The notes under the pieces are model-generated. The model had not been told where the DNA came from, did no database searches, and worked only from the letters and a program-made list of their open reading frames with translations. Positions 53,531-63,600 of a stretch of DNA of 64,000 bases are shown here, piece by piece; position 1 is the stretch's first letter; each line of letters begins with the position of its first letter. The DNA lies in the NCBI RefSeq assembly GCF_007858185.1, contig NZ_VFES01000004.1:1-64000 (forward strand). Reading direction: 5' to 3'. This DNA is from Pseudomonas grimontii. Its GTDB lineage: Bacteria > Pseudomonadota > Gammaproteobacteria > Pseudomonadales > Pseudomonadaceae. The position numbers were made by a program, and so were the translations under genes.

Positions 53531-55018
53531 ATGCAACAGAACAGATCGCAAGTCATTGAGCGCAACGGCCTGTACGAACTCGACGCCGGCCCCGACGTCC
53601 TCGACAGCCCTCGCTACAACCACGACATGGCACCGACCAAGGTGCACGAACGCACCTGGAACAAGTGGCACATCACCGCGCTGTGGGTCGGCATGTCGAT
53701 CTGCGTGCCCACCTACACCCTGGGCGGTGTGCTCACCGCATATTTCGGGTTGTCGGTGGGGGAGGCGCTGATGGCGATATTGCTCGCCAATATCGTGGTG
53801 CTGATCCCGCTGACCCTTAACGCCTTCCCCGGTACCAAGTACGGCATTCCGTTTCCGGTGTTGCTGCGTTCGTCCTTCGGCATCCTCGGTTCCAACGTGC
53901 CGTGCCTGATCCGCGCGCTGGTGGCGTGTGGCTGGTTTGGTATCCAGACCATGTTTGGCGGGCTGGCGATTCACCTGTTCCTGGGCTCGATTTTCGAGGG
54001 GTGGAAGTCCCTCGGCGGCACCGGTGAGGTGATCGGCTTCATGATGTTCTGGTGCCTGAATTTGTGGGTGGTGCTGCGCGGCGCCGAGTCGATCAAGCGC
54101 CTGGAAACCCTGTCGGCGCCGTTGCTGGTGGCGGTGGGCATTGGCCTGCTGGTGTGGGCGATGCCGAATGTGTCTCTCAGCGAACTGATGGCGATCCCGC
54201 CCAAGCGTCCAGAGGGCGCGAGCCTTACCGGGTACTTCATGGCCGGCCTGACTGCGATGGTGGGCTTCTGGGCCACCTTGTCGCTGAATATTCCCGACTT
54301 CAGCCGCTATGCCAAAAGCCAGAAGGACCAGATCCTCGGGCAGATTTTCGGCCTGCCGCTGACCATGTTCCTGTTCGCCGCCCTCGGCGTGATCATGACC
54401 GCCGCCTCGGTGAAACTGGTGGGCGTCAGCGTGTCCGATCCCGTGACCCTGATCGGTCATATCCAGAGCCCGGTGTGGGTGGCCGTGGCCATGGCGCTGA
54501 TCATCGTCGCCACCTTGTCCACCAACACCGCCGCGAACATCGTTTCGCCCACCAACGACTTCCAGAACATCGCGCCCAAGCTGATCAACCGCACCACGGC
54601 GGTGATCCTCACCGGCCTGGTCGGGCTGGTGCTGATGGGCCATGAACTGCTGAAAAAACTCGGCTTGATCGTCTCGGATGTGAGCCTGGAAACCGTGTAT
54701 TCCAACTGGTTGCTGGGCTACTCAAGCCTGCTGGGGCCGATCGCCGGGATCATGGTGGTGGACTACTTCATCACCCGCAAACAGCAACTGGACCTGGCCG
54801 GTCTGTACCGCGACGACGTGTACCCGGCGTGGAACTGGAGCGGCTTTATCGCCTTTGGCGTGCCGGTGGTGTTGACGTTGCTGTCGTTGGGCAGCGATGC
54901 GTTCAGCTGGTTCTACAGCTACGGCTGGTTTACCGGTTCGGCGTTGGGCGGGTTGCTGTATTACGGCCTGAATGCCAGGCGTGGAATCAGTCCGATGCCA
55001 GCCAAATCCCCGCTGTAA
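53531..55018 (+). CDS. NCS1 family nucleobase:cation symporter (probably uracil/pyrimidine)
   Basis: 495 aa with about 12 hydrophobic segments. NCS1 features are LYELDAGPDVLDSPRYNHDM near the N-terminus, WNKWHITALWVGMSICVPTY, PVLLRSSFGILGSNVPCLIR, CGWFGIQTMFGGLAIHLF, LNIPDFSRYAKSQKDQILGQ and NIVSPTNDFQNIAPKLI. It resembles the uracil/allantoin/hydantoin branch (Fur/PucI-like). It faces hydA and precedes the carbamoyl-beta-alanine amidase gene, so uptake of uracil or thymine is the natural role. Confidence 0.92.
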   Translation: MQQNRSQVIERNGLYELDAGPDVLDSPRYNHDMAPTKVHERTWNKWHITALWVGMSICVPTYTLGGVLTAYFGLSVGEALMAILLANIVVLIPLTLNAFPGTKYGIPFPVLLRSSFGILGSNVPCLIRALVACGWFGIQTMFGGLAIHLFLGSIFEGWKSLGGTGEVIGFMMFWCLNLWVVLRGAESIKRLETLSAPLLVAVGIGLLVWAMPNVSLSELMAIPPKRPEGASLTGYFMAGLTAMVGFWATLSLNIPDFSRYAKSQKDQILGQIFGLPLTMFLFAALGVIMTAASVKLVGVSVSDPVTLIGHIQSPVWVAVAMALIIVATLSTNTAANIVSPTNDFQNIAPKLINRTTAVILTGLVGLVLMGHELLKKLGLIVSDVSLETVYSNWLLGYSSLLGPIAGIMVVDYFITRKQQLDLAGLYRDDVYPAWNWSGFIAFGVPVVLTLLSLGSDAFSWFYSYGWFTGSALGGLLYYGLNARRGISPMPAKSPL

Positions 55019-55037
55019 CGGAAGTGGAATGCAATCT

Positions 55038-55131
55038 AAATGTGGGAGGGGGCTTGCTCCCGATAGCGGTCATTCAGCCAATGCATGGGTGACTGATCCA
55101 CCGCAATCGGGAGCAAGCCCCCTCCCACATT
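55038..55131. repeat. REPIN
   Basis: AAATGTGGGAGGGGGCTTGC and inverse GGGAGCAAGCCCCCTCCCAC about 50 bp apart in the permease-amidase gap. Confidence 0.88.
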
Positions 55132-55184
55132 GGACCGCGTTCCCCCTGCTCCTATCATAAGAAGCTCAGCCTGAGGAGATCCCC

Positions 55185-56468
55185 ATGAATGCTGCCCTTG
55201 ACGTTCTGCAATCGACCCACCAGCACATCAACCGCGACCGCTTGTGGCAGTCGCTGATGGATCTGGCCAAACTCGGTGCCACCCCCAAGGGGGGCGTGTG
55301 CCGCCTGGCCCTCACCGACCTTGACCGCAAGGCCCGCGACCTGTTTGTGCAGTGGTGCGAAGACGCCGGTTGCACCGTGACCGTCGATGGCATCGGCAAT
55401 ATCTTCGCGCGCCGTCCCGGTCGTAATCCCAACCTGCCGCCGGTGATGACCGGCAGCCATATCGACACTCAGCCTACGGGCGGCAAGTTCGATGGTTGCT
55501 TCGGTGTGCTGGCGGGTGTGGAAGTGCTGCGTACGCTGAACGACCTCAAGATCGAAACCGAGGCGCCCTTGGAAGTGGTGGTGTGGACCAACGAGGAAGG
55601 CTCGCGCTTCCCGCCGTGCATGATGGGCTCGGGGGTATTTGCCGAGAAGTTTACCCTGGCGGAGACCTTGGCCAAGGTCGATGCGGACGGGGTCAGCGTG
55701 GGTGATGCGCTGAACGCGATTGGCTACGCAGGAACCCGTCCTGAGCGTGGGCATAAGGTCGGTGCGTATTTCGAGGCACATATCGAACAAGGGCCGATTC
55801 TGGAAGATGAGAAGAAGACCATCGGCGTGGTGCTCGGCGCCCTCGGGCAAAAGTGGTTCGACCTGAAGCTGCGCGGCGTTGAAGCGCATGCGGGGCCGAC
55901 GCCGATGCACCTGCGCAAGGACGCCTTGGTAGGCGCGGCGGCGGTGGTGGCGGCGGTCAATGCGGCGGCGCTGGGGCATCAGCCGCATGCTTGCGGGACT
56001 GTCGGTTGCCTGCAGGCGTATCCCGGCTCACGCAACGTGATTCCCGGCGAAGTGCGCATGACCCTGGACTTCCGGCACTTGGAACCGGCGCGATTGGATT
56101 CGATGATCACCGAAGTGCGTAAGGTGATTGACGAGACCTGTGCCAAGCACGGGTTGAGTTTTGAAATGGAACCCACGGCCGACTTCCCGCCGCTGTACTT
56201 CGACAAAGGCTGCGTCGACGCCGTGCGCGATGCGGCGAATGGGTTGGGCCTGTCGAACATGGACATCGTCAGCGGGGCAGGGCACGACGCGATCTTCGTC
56301 GCCGAGTTGGGCCCGGCGGGGATGATCTTTGTGCCGTGTGAAGGTGGTATCAGCCATAACGAAATCGAAAACGCCGCACCGGATGACCTGGCCGCGGGAT
56401 GTGCGGTGCTGTTGCGCGCCATGGTGGCCGCTTCGGCAGCCATCGCCAGCGGCAAACTCGCCGCCTGA
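55185..56468 (+). CDS. N-carbamoyl-beta-alanine amidase (beta-ureidopropionase, M20 family)
   Basis: 427 aa with GGAGATCCCC before the ATG. It converts N-carbamoyl-beta-alanine to beta-alanine, ammonia and CO2, the last step of reductive pyrimidine breakdown. M20/AllC-HyuC motifs: TGSHIDTQPTGGKFDGCFGV (metal His and Asp), VWTNEEGSRFPPCMMGSGVF (catalytic Glu pair), FEAHIEQGPILEDEKKTIGV, PTPMHLRKDALVGAA and IVSGAGHDAIFVAELGPAGM. It completes the pyd set with HydA and PreTA. The symbol pydC or amaB is used in relatives. Confidence 0.93.
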   Translation: MNAALDVLQSTHQHINRDRLWQSLMDLAKLGATPKGGVCRLALTDLDRKARDLFVQWCEDAGCTVTVDGIGNIFARRPGRNPNLPPVMTGSHIDTQPTGGKFDGCFGVLAGVEVLRTLNDLKIETEAPLEVVVWTNEEGSRFPPCMMGSGVFAEKFTLAETLAKVDADGVSVGDALNAIGYAGTRPERGHKVGAYFEAHIEQGPILEDEKKTIGVVLGALGQKWFDLKLRGVEAHAGPTPMHLRKDALVGAAAVVAAVNAAALGHQPHACGTVGCLQAYPGSRNVIPGEVRMTLDFRHLEPARLDSMITEVRKVIDETCAKHGLSFEMEPTADFPPLYFDKGCVDAVRDAANGLGLSNMDIVSGAGHDAIFVAELGPAGMIFVPCEGGISHNEIENAAPDDLAAGCAVLLRAMVAASAAIASGKLAA

Positions 56469-56563
56469 AATGCGGGAGGGGGCTTGCTCCCGATAGCGGT
56501 GTATCAGTTACAGATAAGCTGACTGACCTACCGCAATCGGGAGCAAGCCCCCTCCCACATTTG
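56469..56563. repeat. REPIN beside the RAYT gene
   Basis: AATGCGGGAGGGGGCTTGCT and inverse GGGAGCAAGCCCCCTCCCAC, 15 bp downstream of the RAYT stop. Confidence 0.88.
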
Positions 56564-56577
56564 AACTGTGTTTGACG

Positions 56578-57036
56578 TTAAACCCAGATGGCATCCCACA
56601 GTGGGTAGTCGCCAATCCGCTTGACCAGACCCGCTCGCAATGGATTAGCCACCACATACCGGGCTATTTTCACCAAGTCATCTTCCTTGCGCAGTGCGCG
56701 GTCATGAAAGCTTTCTTGCCAAAGCCGTCCCTTGCGACCACTCACGGCATTGACGGTCCTGGTGCTCTTTGACTTCACCTGGCACATCAAGTCCGCCAGC
56801 GAGCCTTTTTTCAGTTCAAGCAGCCAATGGAAATGGTCCGGCATGATGACCCAGGCCAGGGAATTGGCCAGCCCTTGGTACTGGGCCAACCGAAATTGCC
56901 AGACCACCAAGCGAGCGAGATGGAAATTGTCGAATATCGGTATGCGTTCGTGGGTGTTGGTGGTGATGAGGTAGATGCGGCTTGGTTCGCTGAAGCGGCC
57001 GATGCGCAGGCGGTGTGAAGCGGGTAAATCTGCCAT
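56578..57036 (-). CDS. REP-associated tyrosine transposase (RAYT, TnpA_REP)
   Basis: 152 aa from the ATG at 57036 (MADLPASHRLRIGRF), with AGGGA upstream; the open frame continues to 57177 through a REP, which is not part of the protein. HUH Y1-type nuclease motifs are visible: YLITTNTHERIPIF, the HUH-like MPDHFHWLLELKKG at about residues 64-77, and the candidate catalytic tyrosine in LVKIARYVVANPLRAGL. REP pairs lie on both sides (56469-56563 and 57128-57226), the standard arrangement for the enzymes thought to spread REPINs. It is probably the source of the REP copies in this window. Confidence 0.92.
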   Translation of the reverse strand: MADLPASHRLRIGRFSEPSRIYLITTNTHERIPIFDNFHLARLVVWQFRLAQYQGLANSLAWVIMPDHFHWLLELKKGSLADLMCQVKSKSTRTVNAVSGRKGRLWQESFHDRALRKEDDLVKIARYVVANPLRAGLVKRIGDYPLWDAIWV

Positions 57037-57404
57037 TCCCTGGCCCTCTCTAGATGTGCTTAGAGAGGCTAGATTGGAGAGCAAGAGGTTGATGGGCGGG
57101 CTTTTGGCAGGATGTGTCTGGAAGGACGCTATCGGGGGCAAGCCCCCTCCCACATGGGGTCCGCAGTGCTTATACATTATGTGTCTGACGCAGAATCAGT
57201 GTGGGAGGGGGCTTGCCCCGATGAGGTCGGAACTGACGCTGCCGAAACCTCATTGCACTTGGAAATGTCTTGCTTTGAGGCTGTGGTGTAAGGCATGTCT
57301 TACTCCTTCGTACGAAGTCTCTTTTGTTCTTCTCCTCGCTCATCATCTTGGCCATCTGGTGTTAGGTTCTGCCGCGCAAAAACCTAATGCAGAGGAAGCA
57401 TGTA
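57037..57404. other. Intergenic region between RAYT and the unknown membrane protein gene
   Basis: Holds the REP pair at 57128-57226 and then AT-richer sequence with no recognisable gene. GAGGAA at 57392-57397 serves as ribosome-binding site for the next gene. Confidence 0.6.
57128..57226. repeat. REPIN upstream of the RAYT gene
   Basis: ATCGGGGGCAAGCCCCCTCC and GTGTGGGAGGGGGCTTGCCC about 50 bp apart. The spacer TGTGTCTGACGCAGAATCAG recurs almost unchanged in the REPIN at 57931-58036. Confidence 0.88.
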
Positions 57405-57893
57405 ATGGCGAACCCTATGCCCGCGCCTGATGAATCAGCTATGCCAGGTTCAGGAACTACTAGAAAGTCGCTTTACTCAAGGGTTACAACGATTTTGCTG
57501 GCGCTTTGCTTGGTGTATATCGCTGGTGATTGGCTGCTTTCGCCGGGCCGCCCGCAATTGACGGAGGTTGTACTCCGCGTGCCGATCAGTGATGACGCTT
57601 CGATCTATGGCGTCAAGGATGATCGCGGAGGGGCCACTGTGCCGTTCAGTTACCGATATTACGTTTACCGCACCTTGGGAACCGATAGTGAAATATTGGC
57701 TGTATTGAGAGATGCCAATCCGTTTCTGGTTACGCGTGACGGGGCGGTAAAAGTTGATGTCGAGAGCCGTTCGATTACGGTTTCGGTGTCGGGGGATGTA
57801 TCCGACTATCACAGCAGTACCTTGTATCGGCATGCCAATGGTAGTGATTACACAGTGGTGAGTGTTTTTCTTAATAGTCGGCCAGAGGGCTGA
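57405..57893 (+). CDS. Hypothetical protein with one N-terminal membrane segment
   Basis: 162 aa from the ATG at 57405 (MANPMPAPDESAMPG), chosen for GAGGAA 7 bp upstream; an earlier in-frame ATG at 57387 has no such site. After a basic stretch (TTRKSLYSRV) one hydrophobic segment, TTILLALCLVYIAGDWLL, would anchor it, with the rest (VVLRVPISDDASIYGVKDDR, VPFSYRYYVYRTLG) outside the cytoplasm. I do not recognise the family. Codon use is less GC-biased than in neighbours, and the gene is bracketed by two near-identical REP pairs, so it may be an acquired or mobile-flank gene. Confidence 0.6.
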   Translation: MANPMPAPDESAMPGSGTTRKSLYSRVTTILLALCLVYIAGDWLLSPGRPQLTEVVLRVPISDDASIYGVKDDRGGATVPFSYRYYVYRTLGTDSEILAVLRDANPFLVTRDGAVKVDVESRSITVSVSGDVSDYHSSTLYRHANGSDYTVVSVFLNSRPEG

Positions 57894-57930
57894 GATGTGC
57901 GGTGGATCAGTCAGTGATGATTGACTGAAC

Positions 57931-58036
57931 CACCGCAATCGGGGGCAAGCACCCTCCCACATTGGCTCAGTGGTGTTCATACATTGTGTGTCTGACGCAG
58001 GATCAGTGTGGGAGGGGGCTTGCTCCCGATGGCGGT
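57931..58036. repeat. REPIN downstream of the unknown gene
   Basis: ATCGGGGGCAAGCACCCTCC and GTGTGGGAGGGGGCTTGCTC about 55 bp apart. Its spacer TGTGTCTGACGCAGGATCAG nearly repeats that at 57128-57226, indicating a duplication. Confidence 0.88.
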
Positions 58037-58092
58037 GGCTCAGCTACGGATAAACTGGCTGTTCCACCGCCATCACTGTGCCTGGGGTGATG

Positions 58093-59511
58093 TCAGGCGC
58101 CAGGTTGCCAGCCGCCGCCGAGTGCGGTCATGAGTCCTACACTGGCCTGCAACTGCCGCGTCTGCACCGCCTGCAATGTCCGCTGCGCCTGCAACGCTGC
58201 GGTCTGCGCGGTCACCACATCCAGGTAACTCACCGCCCCCGCCTGATAGCTGTTCATCGCCAATGATTGCGTATGCTGCGCCGCATCCGCCGCCGCTTGT
58301 TCGTCCTGCGCCTCCTGCTGCAAATCCCTTAACTGCGCGAGGTTATCTTCCACCTCCCGTACAGCCTTCAACACCTGGCTGCGATACTGCGCCGACGCCT
58401 CTTCAAACTCGGCCTTGGCCTGGCGTTCATTGGCGCTCAGGCGCCCACCGTCAAAGATCGGCACATTCACCAACGGCCCCAGCGCCCAATACCGATTACC
58501 TGCCGAGAGTAGATTGCCCACGCCTTGCGTCTGCCCGCCGATCAGCCCGGTCAAGCTGAAGTCCGGATACCACGCCGCCTTGGCCACGCCGATATTCGCG
58601 TTGGCCGCAAACACCCGTCGCTCTGCCGCCACAATATCCGGGCGACGTTGCAGCAGGTGGCTTGGCAGCTGCGAAGGAATCCCCGGCAGGGCGATCAGTT
58701 GCTGACCGGGCGGCAAGGTAAAGTCGCTGGCTGCCACACCCACCAACTCACCGATGGCGTGCTCGGTGAGGTTGCGTTGCCCGCGTACCTCATCCAATTG
58801 GGCCTTGGCCTGCGCCAGTTGGTTTTGCGCCCGTGTCAGGTCCAGTTCCGAGGCAATCTGGCCCTCGTACCGGCTGCGGGTCAGTTGCAGTGCCTGGCTG
58901 AAATCCTCCAGCGAGCCAGTGAGAATCCGACTCTGCGCATCCAGCCCATTGAGCTGCACGTACAAGGTCGCCAACTGACGCTGCAAACTCAGGCGCGCCA
59001 CCGCCAGGTCATCTCCTGACGCTTGCGCCTGGGCGTCGCCGGCTGCGACCTGGTTGCGGATTTTGCCCCACAAGTCCAGGTCGTAACTCAACGAAAAACC
59101 GGCGGTGTTGCCGTTGTACACCGACGGCTGCGTCTCTCCCCGCAACGGCCGCGAGTCAGATTGGCGCTGGCGCAACGGCTGTGCGCTGGCGGTGATCTGC
59201 GGGAACAGCCCGGCATGTAGCTGACTGGCATAGGCCTGGGACGCATCGAAGTGCGCCAGCGCCGCCGCCAAGTCCGGGTTGGCCTTGAGCAGTTGCTGCT
59301 GCAGGTCATTCAGGCGCGAATCGTTGTAGAGCTTCCACCATTCGGGGGCCAGTTGGTCGGACGGCTGCGCGCTGTGCCAGGGGCCGTCGCTGGTCTGTTC
59401 GCGGTAGTTGGCCGGCAGGTCAATCGCCGGCACCTTGTAGGTCGGCGCCATCGAGCAGCCTTGCAAGACCAGCAGCATCAATGCCGCGAGCGGTTTAAGC
59501 CCTGCGCGCAT
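58093..59511 (-). CDS. NodT-family outer-membrane efflux lipoprotein (RND system)
   Basis: 472 aa from the ATG at 59511 with GGAGGT upstream. A lipoprotein signal peptide ends LLVLQGCSMAPTY, so Cys20 would be acylated. OprM/NodT features are IDLPANYREQ, WWKLYNDSRLNDLQQQLLKA, FSLSYDLDLWGKIRNQVAAG and LPSHLLQRRPDIVAAERRVF. It is the outer-membrane channel of the tripartite pump whose adaptor overlaps it by 17 bp. The substrate is unknown. Confidence 0.93.
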   Translation of the reverse strand: MRAGLKPLAALMLLVLQGCSMAPTYKVPAIDLPANYREQTSDGPWHSAQPSDQLAPEWWKLYNDSRLNDLQQQLLKANPDLAAALAHFDASQAYASQLHAGLFPQITASAQPLRQRQSDSRPLRGETQPSVYNGNTAGFSLSYDLDLWGKIRNQVAAGDAQAQASGDDLAVARLSLQRQLATLYVQLNGLDAQSRILTGSLEDFSQALQLTRSRYEGQIASELDLTRAQNQLAQAKAQLDEVRGQRNLTEHAIGELVGVAASDFTLPPGQQLIALPGIPSQLPSHLLQRRPDIVAAERRVFAANANIGVAKAAWYPDFSLTGLIGGQTQGVGNLLSAGNRYWALGPLVNVPIFDGGRLSANERQAKAEFEEASAQYRSQVLKAVREVEDNLAQLRDLQQEAQDEQAAADAAQHTQSLAMNSYQAGAVSYLDVVTAQTAALQAQRTLQAVQTRQLQASVGLMTALGGGWQPGA

Positions 59512-60661
59512 GTGCACCTCCGGCGTCGGCCAGTTGCACCGGGTCGCCTTCGCGCAAGGCATCGGGCGGGTTGTCGACGATGCGGTCGGCGGGTTTCAAG
59601 CCTTGATCGATCACCAGGCGTTCGCCCAGGTCGAGGCCGATGTGGATGGCTTGCAGGTGCACATGGTTCTGCCCATCCAGCACCGCCACCTGGGTGCCCT
59701 GGGCGCGGAAGATCAACGCGCTGGCCGGGATGCTCACACCATGGGTATCGGCCGGAATCGGCAGAGTGGCTTCGGCGTAGTCACCGGGCAGTAATTCGCC
59801 GTTCGGGTTGTCGGCGACGAATTGGGCGAGCAGGGTGCCGGAGCGGCGGTCGATGGCGGTGGAATCACCGATCAGGCGCGCCTTGAAGTGCTTGCCGGGA
59901 TGCTCGGGCACGGTCAGCTCGGCTTCAAGGCCGGGATGGATGACCGCCGCGTAGTTTTGCGGCACCGGCACATAGAGGCGCAATTGGTGGGTGTCGGCGA
60001 TGTTGAAGAGTTCCGGATCGCTGTCGGTGTCGGCCTTGATCAACTGGCCGATATCGGTGTTGCGCGCGGTGATGGTGCCGGTGAACGGGGCGCGAAGGGT
60101 CTTGTAGCTTTCCAGCGCCGACAGCCGTGCATAGTCGGCAGCGGCCGCCTCGGCGTTGGCCTTTGCGGCAGCGGCGTTGGAGGTTTTTTCATCGGCCTCC
60201 TGGCGCGAGACCGAATGGCTGGCCAGCAGGTTTTGCCAACGTGTGGCGGTGGTTTCGGCCAAGCGTGCGTTGGCCTGCTCCTGCACCAGGCGTGCATGGG
60301 TTTGCGCCAGTTGCTGGTCGAGGTCGGGGCTGTCGATTTCGGCGAGGACTTGCCCGGCCTTGACCTGGCTGCCGATGTCGACTTTCCAGTCCTTCAAATA
60401 GCCGCTGACCCGGGCGTGGATCGGCGCCTTGCTCCAGGCCTCCAGGTGCGCCGGCAGGCGCAAGGTATCGCCGGCCACATTCTGCTTGGGCTGGAACACC
60501 ATCACTTGCGGGATGGCCGCGGTCTCGGTCCAGGCGGTGACCGATTGTTCGTGCAGCGTGCGGGCATGCAGGCCGTTGGCGACCAACAGGGCGGCCAGGG
60601 TCAGGCCGCCGACACCCATGAGCATCAGACGCTTGCGCGAGGGTTTGTGATCAGACGACAT
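59495..60661 (-). CDS. RND efflux periplasmic adaptor subunit (membrane fusion protein)
   Basis: 388 aa from the ATG at 60661 (MSSDHKPSRKRLMLMG), AGGAGA upstream. One N-terminal membrane segment (LMLMGVGGLTLAALLVANGL) precedes the lipoyl/hairpin region: ARVSGYLKDWKVDIGSQVKA, GQVLAEIDSPDLDQQLAQTH, and a coiled-coil arm rich in Ala/Gln/Glu. The barrel segment RAPFTGTITARNTDIGQLIK is typical HlyD. It overlaps the RND pump gene by 11 bp and the outer-membrane gene by 17 bp, so all three are translationally coupled. Confidence 0.94.
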   Translation of the reverse strand: MSSDHKPSRKRLMLMGVGGLTLAALLVANGLHARTLHEQSVTAWTETAAIPQVMVFQPKQNVAGDTLRLPAHLEAWSKAPIHARVSGYLKDWKVDIGSQVKAGQVLAEIDSPDLDQQLAQTHARLVQEQANARLAETTATRWQNLLASHSVSRQEADEKTSNAAAAKANAEAAAADYARLSALESYKTLRAPFTGTITARNTDIGQLIKADTDSDPELFNIADTHQLRLYVPVPQNYAAVIHPGLEAELTVPEHPGKHFKARLIGDSTAIDRRSGTLLAQFVADNPNGELLPGDYAEATLPIPADTHGVSIPASALIFRAQGTQVAVLDGQNHVHLQAIHIGLDLGERLVIDQGLKPADRIVDNPPDALREGDPVQLADAGGAHARRA

Positions 60662-63600
60662 GTGGGGTTTCTCCTGCAACTGCGCGAGTAGGGTGACGAC
60701 CGTGGACCAGGCTGAAGACCACGGGAACAAACAACAACGTGGCGAGGGTGGCGAAGATCAAGCCGCCGATAACGGCGCGCCCGAGCGGGGCGTTCTGCTC
60801 TTCGGAAATCGCCAGGGGCAACATGCCGATGATCATCGCCAGGGCAGTCATGCACACCGGGCGGAAGCGCGTGTAACCGGCCTCCATGGCGGCCTTCAAC
60901 GCATCACCATGTTCGGCCAGGCGCTCGCGGCAGAAGCTCACCACCAAGATCGAGTTGGCCGTGGCGACGCCCATGCACAAGATCGCTCCAGTGAGCGCCG
61001 GCACCGACAATGAAGTGCCGCTGAGGAATAGCATCCACACGATCCCCGCAAGTGCTGCCGGCAAGGCCGTAATGATCACAAACGGGTCGGCCCACGACTG
61101 GAAGTTGACCACGATCAGCAGGTAGATCAGCACCACCGCACCCAGCAGGCCAAAGCTCAAGCCGCTGAAGGCTTCATGCAACGCATCGATCTGCCCATGC
61201 AGGCTGATCACCGCGCCTTTGGGACGCAGGGACGCGGTGTCATCCAGCACTTTTTGCACGTCGCGGGCCACGCCGCCGAGGTCGCGGCCCTGTACGTTGG
61301 CGTACAGGTCCAGGGTCGGTTCGATGTTGTAGTGGGTCACCACCGCCGGGCTTTGCACGCGAGAAATGGTTGCCACGCCGCCGAGGATCTGCGACTGCCC
61401 GTCGGCACCGGTCACTGGCAGCGCTTCCAGTGACGGCAGGCTGTCGAGGCGGTATTGCGGGGTGGCGGCGACGATGGAATAGGACACGCCGTTGGCCGGG
61501 TTGAGCCAGAAGGTCGGCGCGGTTTGCGAACTGCCGGCGAGGGAGGCAACCATGCTGTTGGTCACGTCCCGCTCGGTAATGCCCAGTCCGTTGGCGCGCA
61601 TGCGGTCGACATTCACCTGCAGCGACGGGTAGCCGGTGGACTGCTGGATGCGCAGGTCGGCGATACCGGGCACATGTTGCAGGCGACGTTCCAACTCGAC
61701 GGCGTAGGCGCGGTTTTCTGCATCGCTGCGCCCGGAGATTTTCACGTCCAGCGGCGCCGGCGCGCCGAAGTTGAGGATCTGGCTGCTGATGTCCGCCGGC
61801 AGGAACGCGAAGTGGCTGCCAGGAAAACTTTGCGGCAGCGCCTCACGCAGTTTTTTCACGTAGTCGGCGGTGGGCGCATGGTCTTTTTTCAGGCTGACCT
61901 GAATGTCGCCGTCCTGCGGGCCGATGGTGCCACTGCTGCTGTAGGCCATGTCGATGCCGCTGAGCGGGATGCCAATGTTATCGACGATGGTGTCCAGCTC
62001 AGCGGCGGGAATCACTTCACGGATCCGCGCTTCGATGCGGTCGAAGGCGGCGGCGCTTTCTTCGATACGCGTGCCCAGCGGCAGGCGCACATGCAGGGCC
62101 AACGCACCGGCATCCGTCGCCGGGAAAAAGTCCTGGCCCAGGCTGGGCAATAGCAGGAATGAGGCGAGCACACAGGCCAGAAAGCCCACGACAAAACGCT
62201 TGCGATGACCCAGGGCCAACGTCAGCAAGCCATGGTAAGTGTCGCGGATATTCGAGAAGTGGCGCTCGAAACCTTGCTGGAAATTCAGCACGGCTTGCAG
62301 CGCGGCATTGCGCGGTTGCTTGTGCTGCTCGCCTTCATGGTGGTTGATGAATGCATCTTCGGGATGATGTCCCACGCCCTGCTCCGGCGTGTGCGGCTTG
62401 AGCAGGAACATCGCCAGCGTCGGCACCAGGGTACGCGAGAGAATGAATGAGCTGGCCATGGCAAAGATCACCGCCAGCGCCATCGGCCGGAACAGATAAC
62501 CGGCGATGCCTTGCAGCAGGAACATCGGCACAAACACGATGCAGATGCACAGCAGCGAGACGAACGCCGGGCCGACAATTTGCGCGGCGCCGTCGAGGAT
62601 CGCGGTCTTCACCGCCTTGCCTTGTTCCAGGTGCCAGTTGATGTTTTCGATGGTCACCGTGGCGTCGTCCACCAGGATCCCCACCGCCAACGCCAGCCCG
62701 CCAAGGGTCATGACGTTGAGGGTTTGCCCGCTGACGGCCAGCAGCGCGATGGCCGACAGCACCGCCAGGGGGATCGACGCCGCAATAATGATCGTGGAGC
62801 GCCAACTGCCGAGGAACAGCAGGATCATCGCGCTGGTCAGCAGCGCGGCGATGATGCCTTCCTGGGCCACGCTGCCCACCGATTGCTTGACGAACACCGA
62901 CGCGTCGCCCAGCAACGAGGTCTTCAGTGACGGTGGCAGGGTTTCGTTGATGCGCGGCAGCATCTGGCGGATACCGTCGATGATCGACAGGGTGGAAATG
63001 CTGCCGTTTTTCAACGCCGGCATCAGCACCGCCCGATGGCCGTCGACGCGCACGATGTTGGTCTGTGGCGGCGAGCCATCGCGCACGTGGGCGACCTGGC
63101 CGATGGTGATCAACGCGCCGTCGACGGTCTTGATCGGCAGGTCGTTGAGCTCATCGATGGCCTTGGGGCTGTTGTTGAGCAGGATCGTGTATTCGTTGGG
63201 GCCGAGTTTGGCGGTGCCCACCGGGATGATCTGGTTCTGCAGCGCCAGGGCATTGCCCACATCCTGGGCCGACAAGCCCTTGGCAGCCAGTGCCTGGGGG
63301 TCGAGGTCGAGGGTGATCTGCCGCTGTTTGCCGCCCATTGGCGTGGGCATTGCCAGGCCGGGCAGGGCGCTGAGAGGCAGGCGGATATTGTTCTGCACCA
63401 GGTCGCGGATCCTGGCTTCCGACAGCGTCGGGCTGGAGAACGCCATTTGCAGGATCGGCACCGTGGAGGCGCTGTAGTTGAGGATCAGCGGCGGCGTGAT
63501 ACCCGGTGGCATCTGCTTGAGTACGGTTTGTGACACAGCGGTCACTTGGGCATTGGCGGTGCGGATGTCGACGCCGGGCTGGAAGAAAATTTTCACGATG

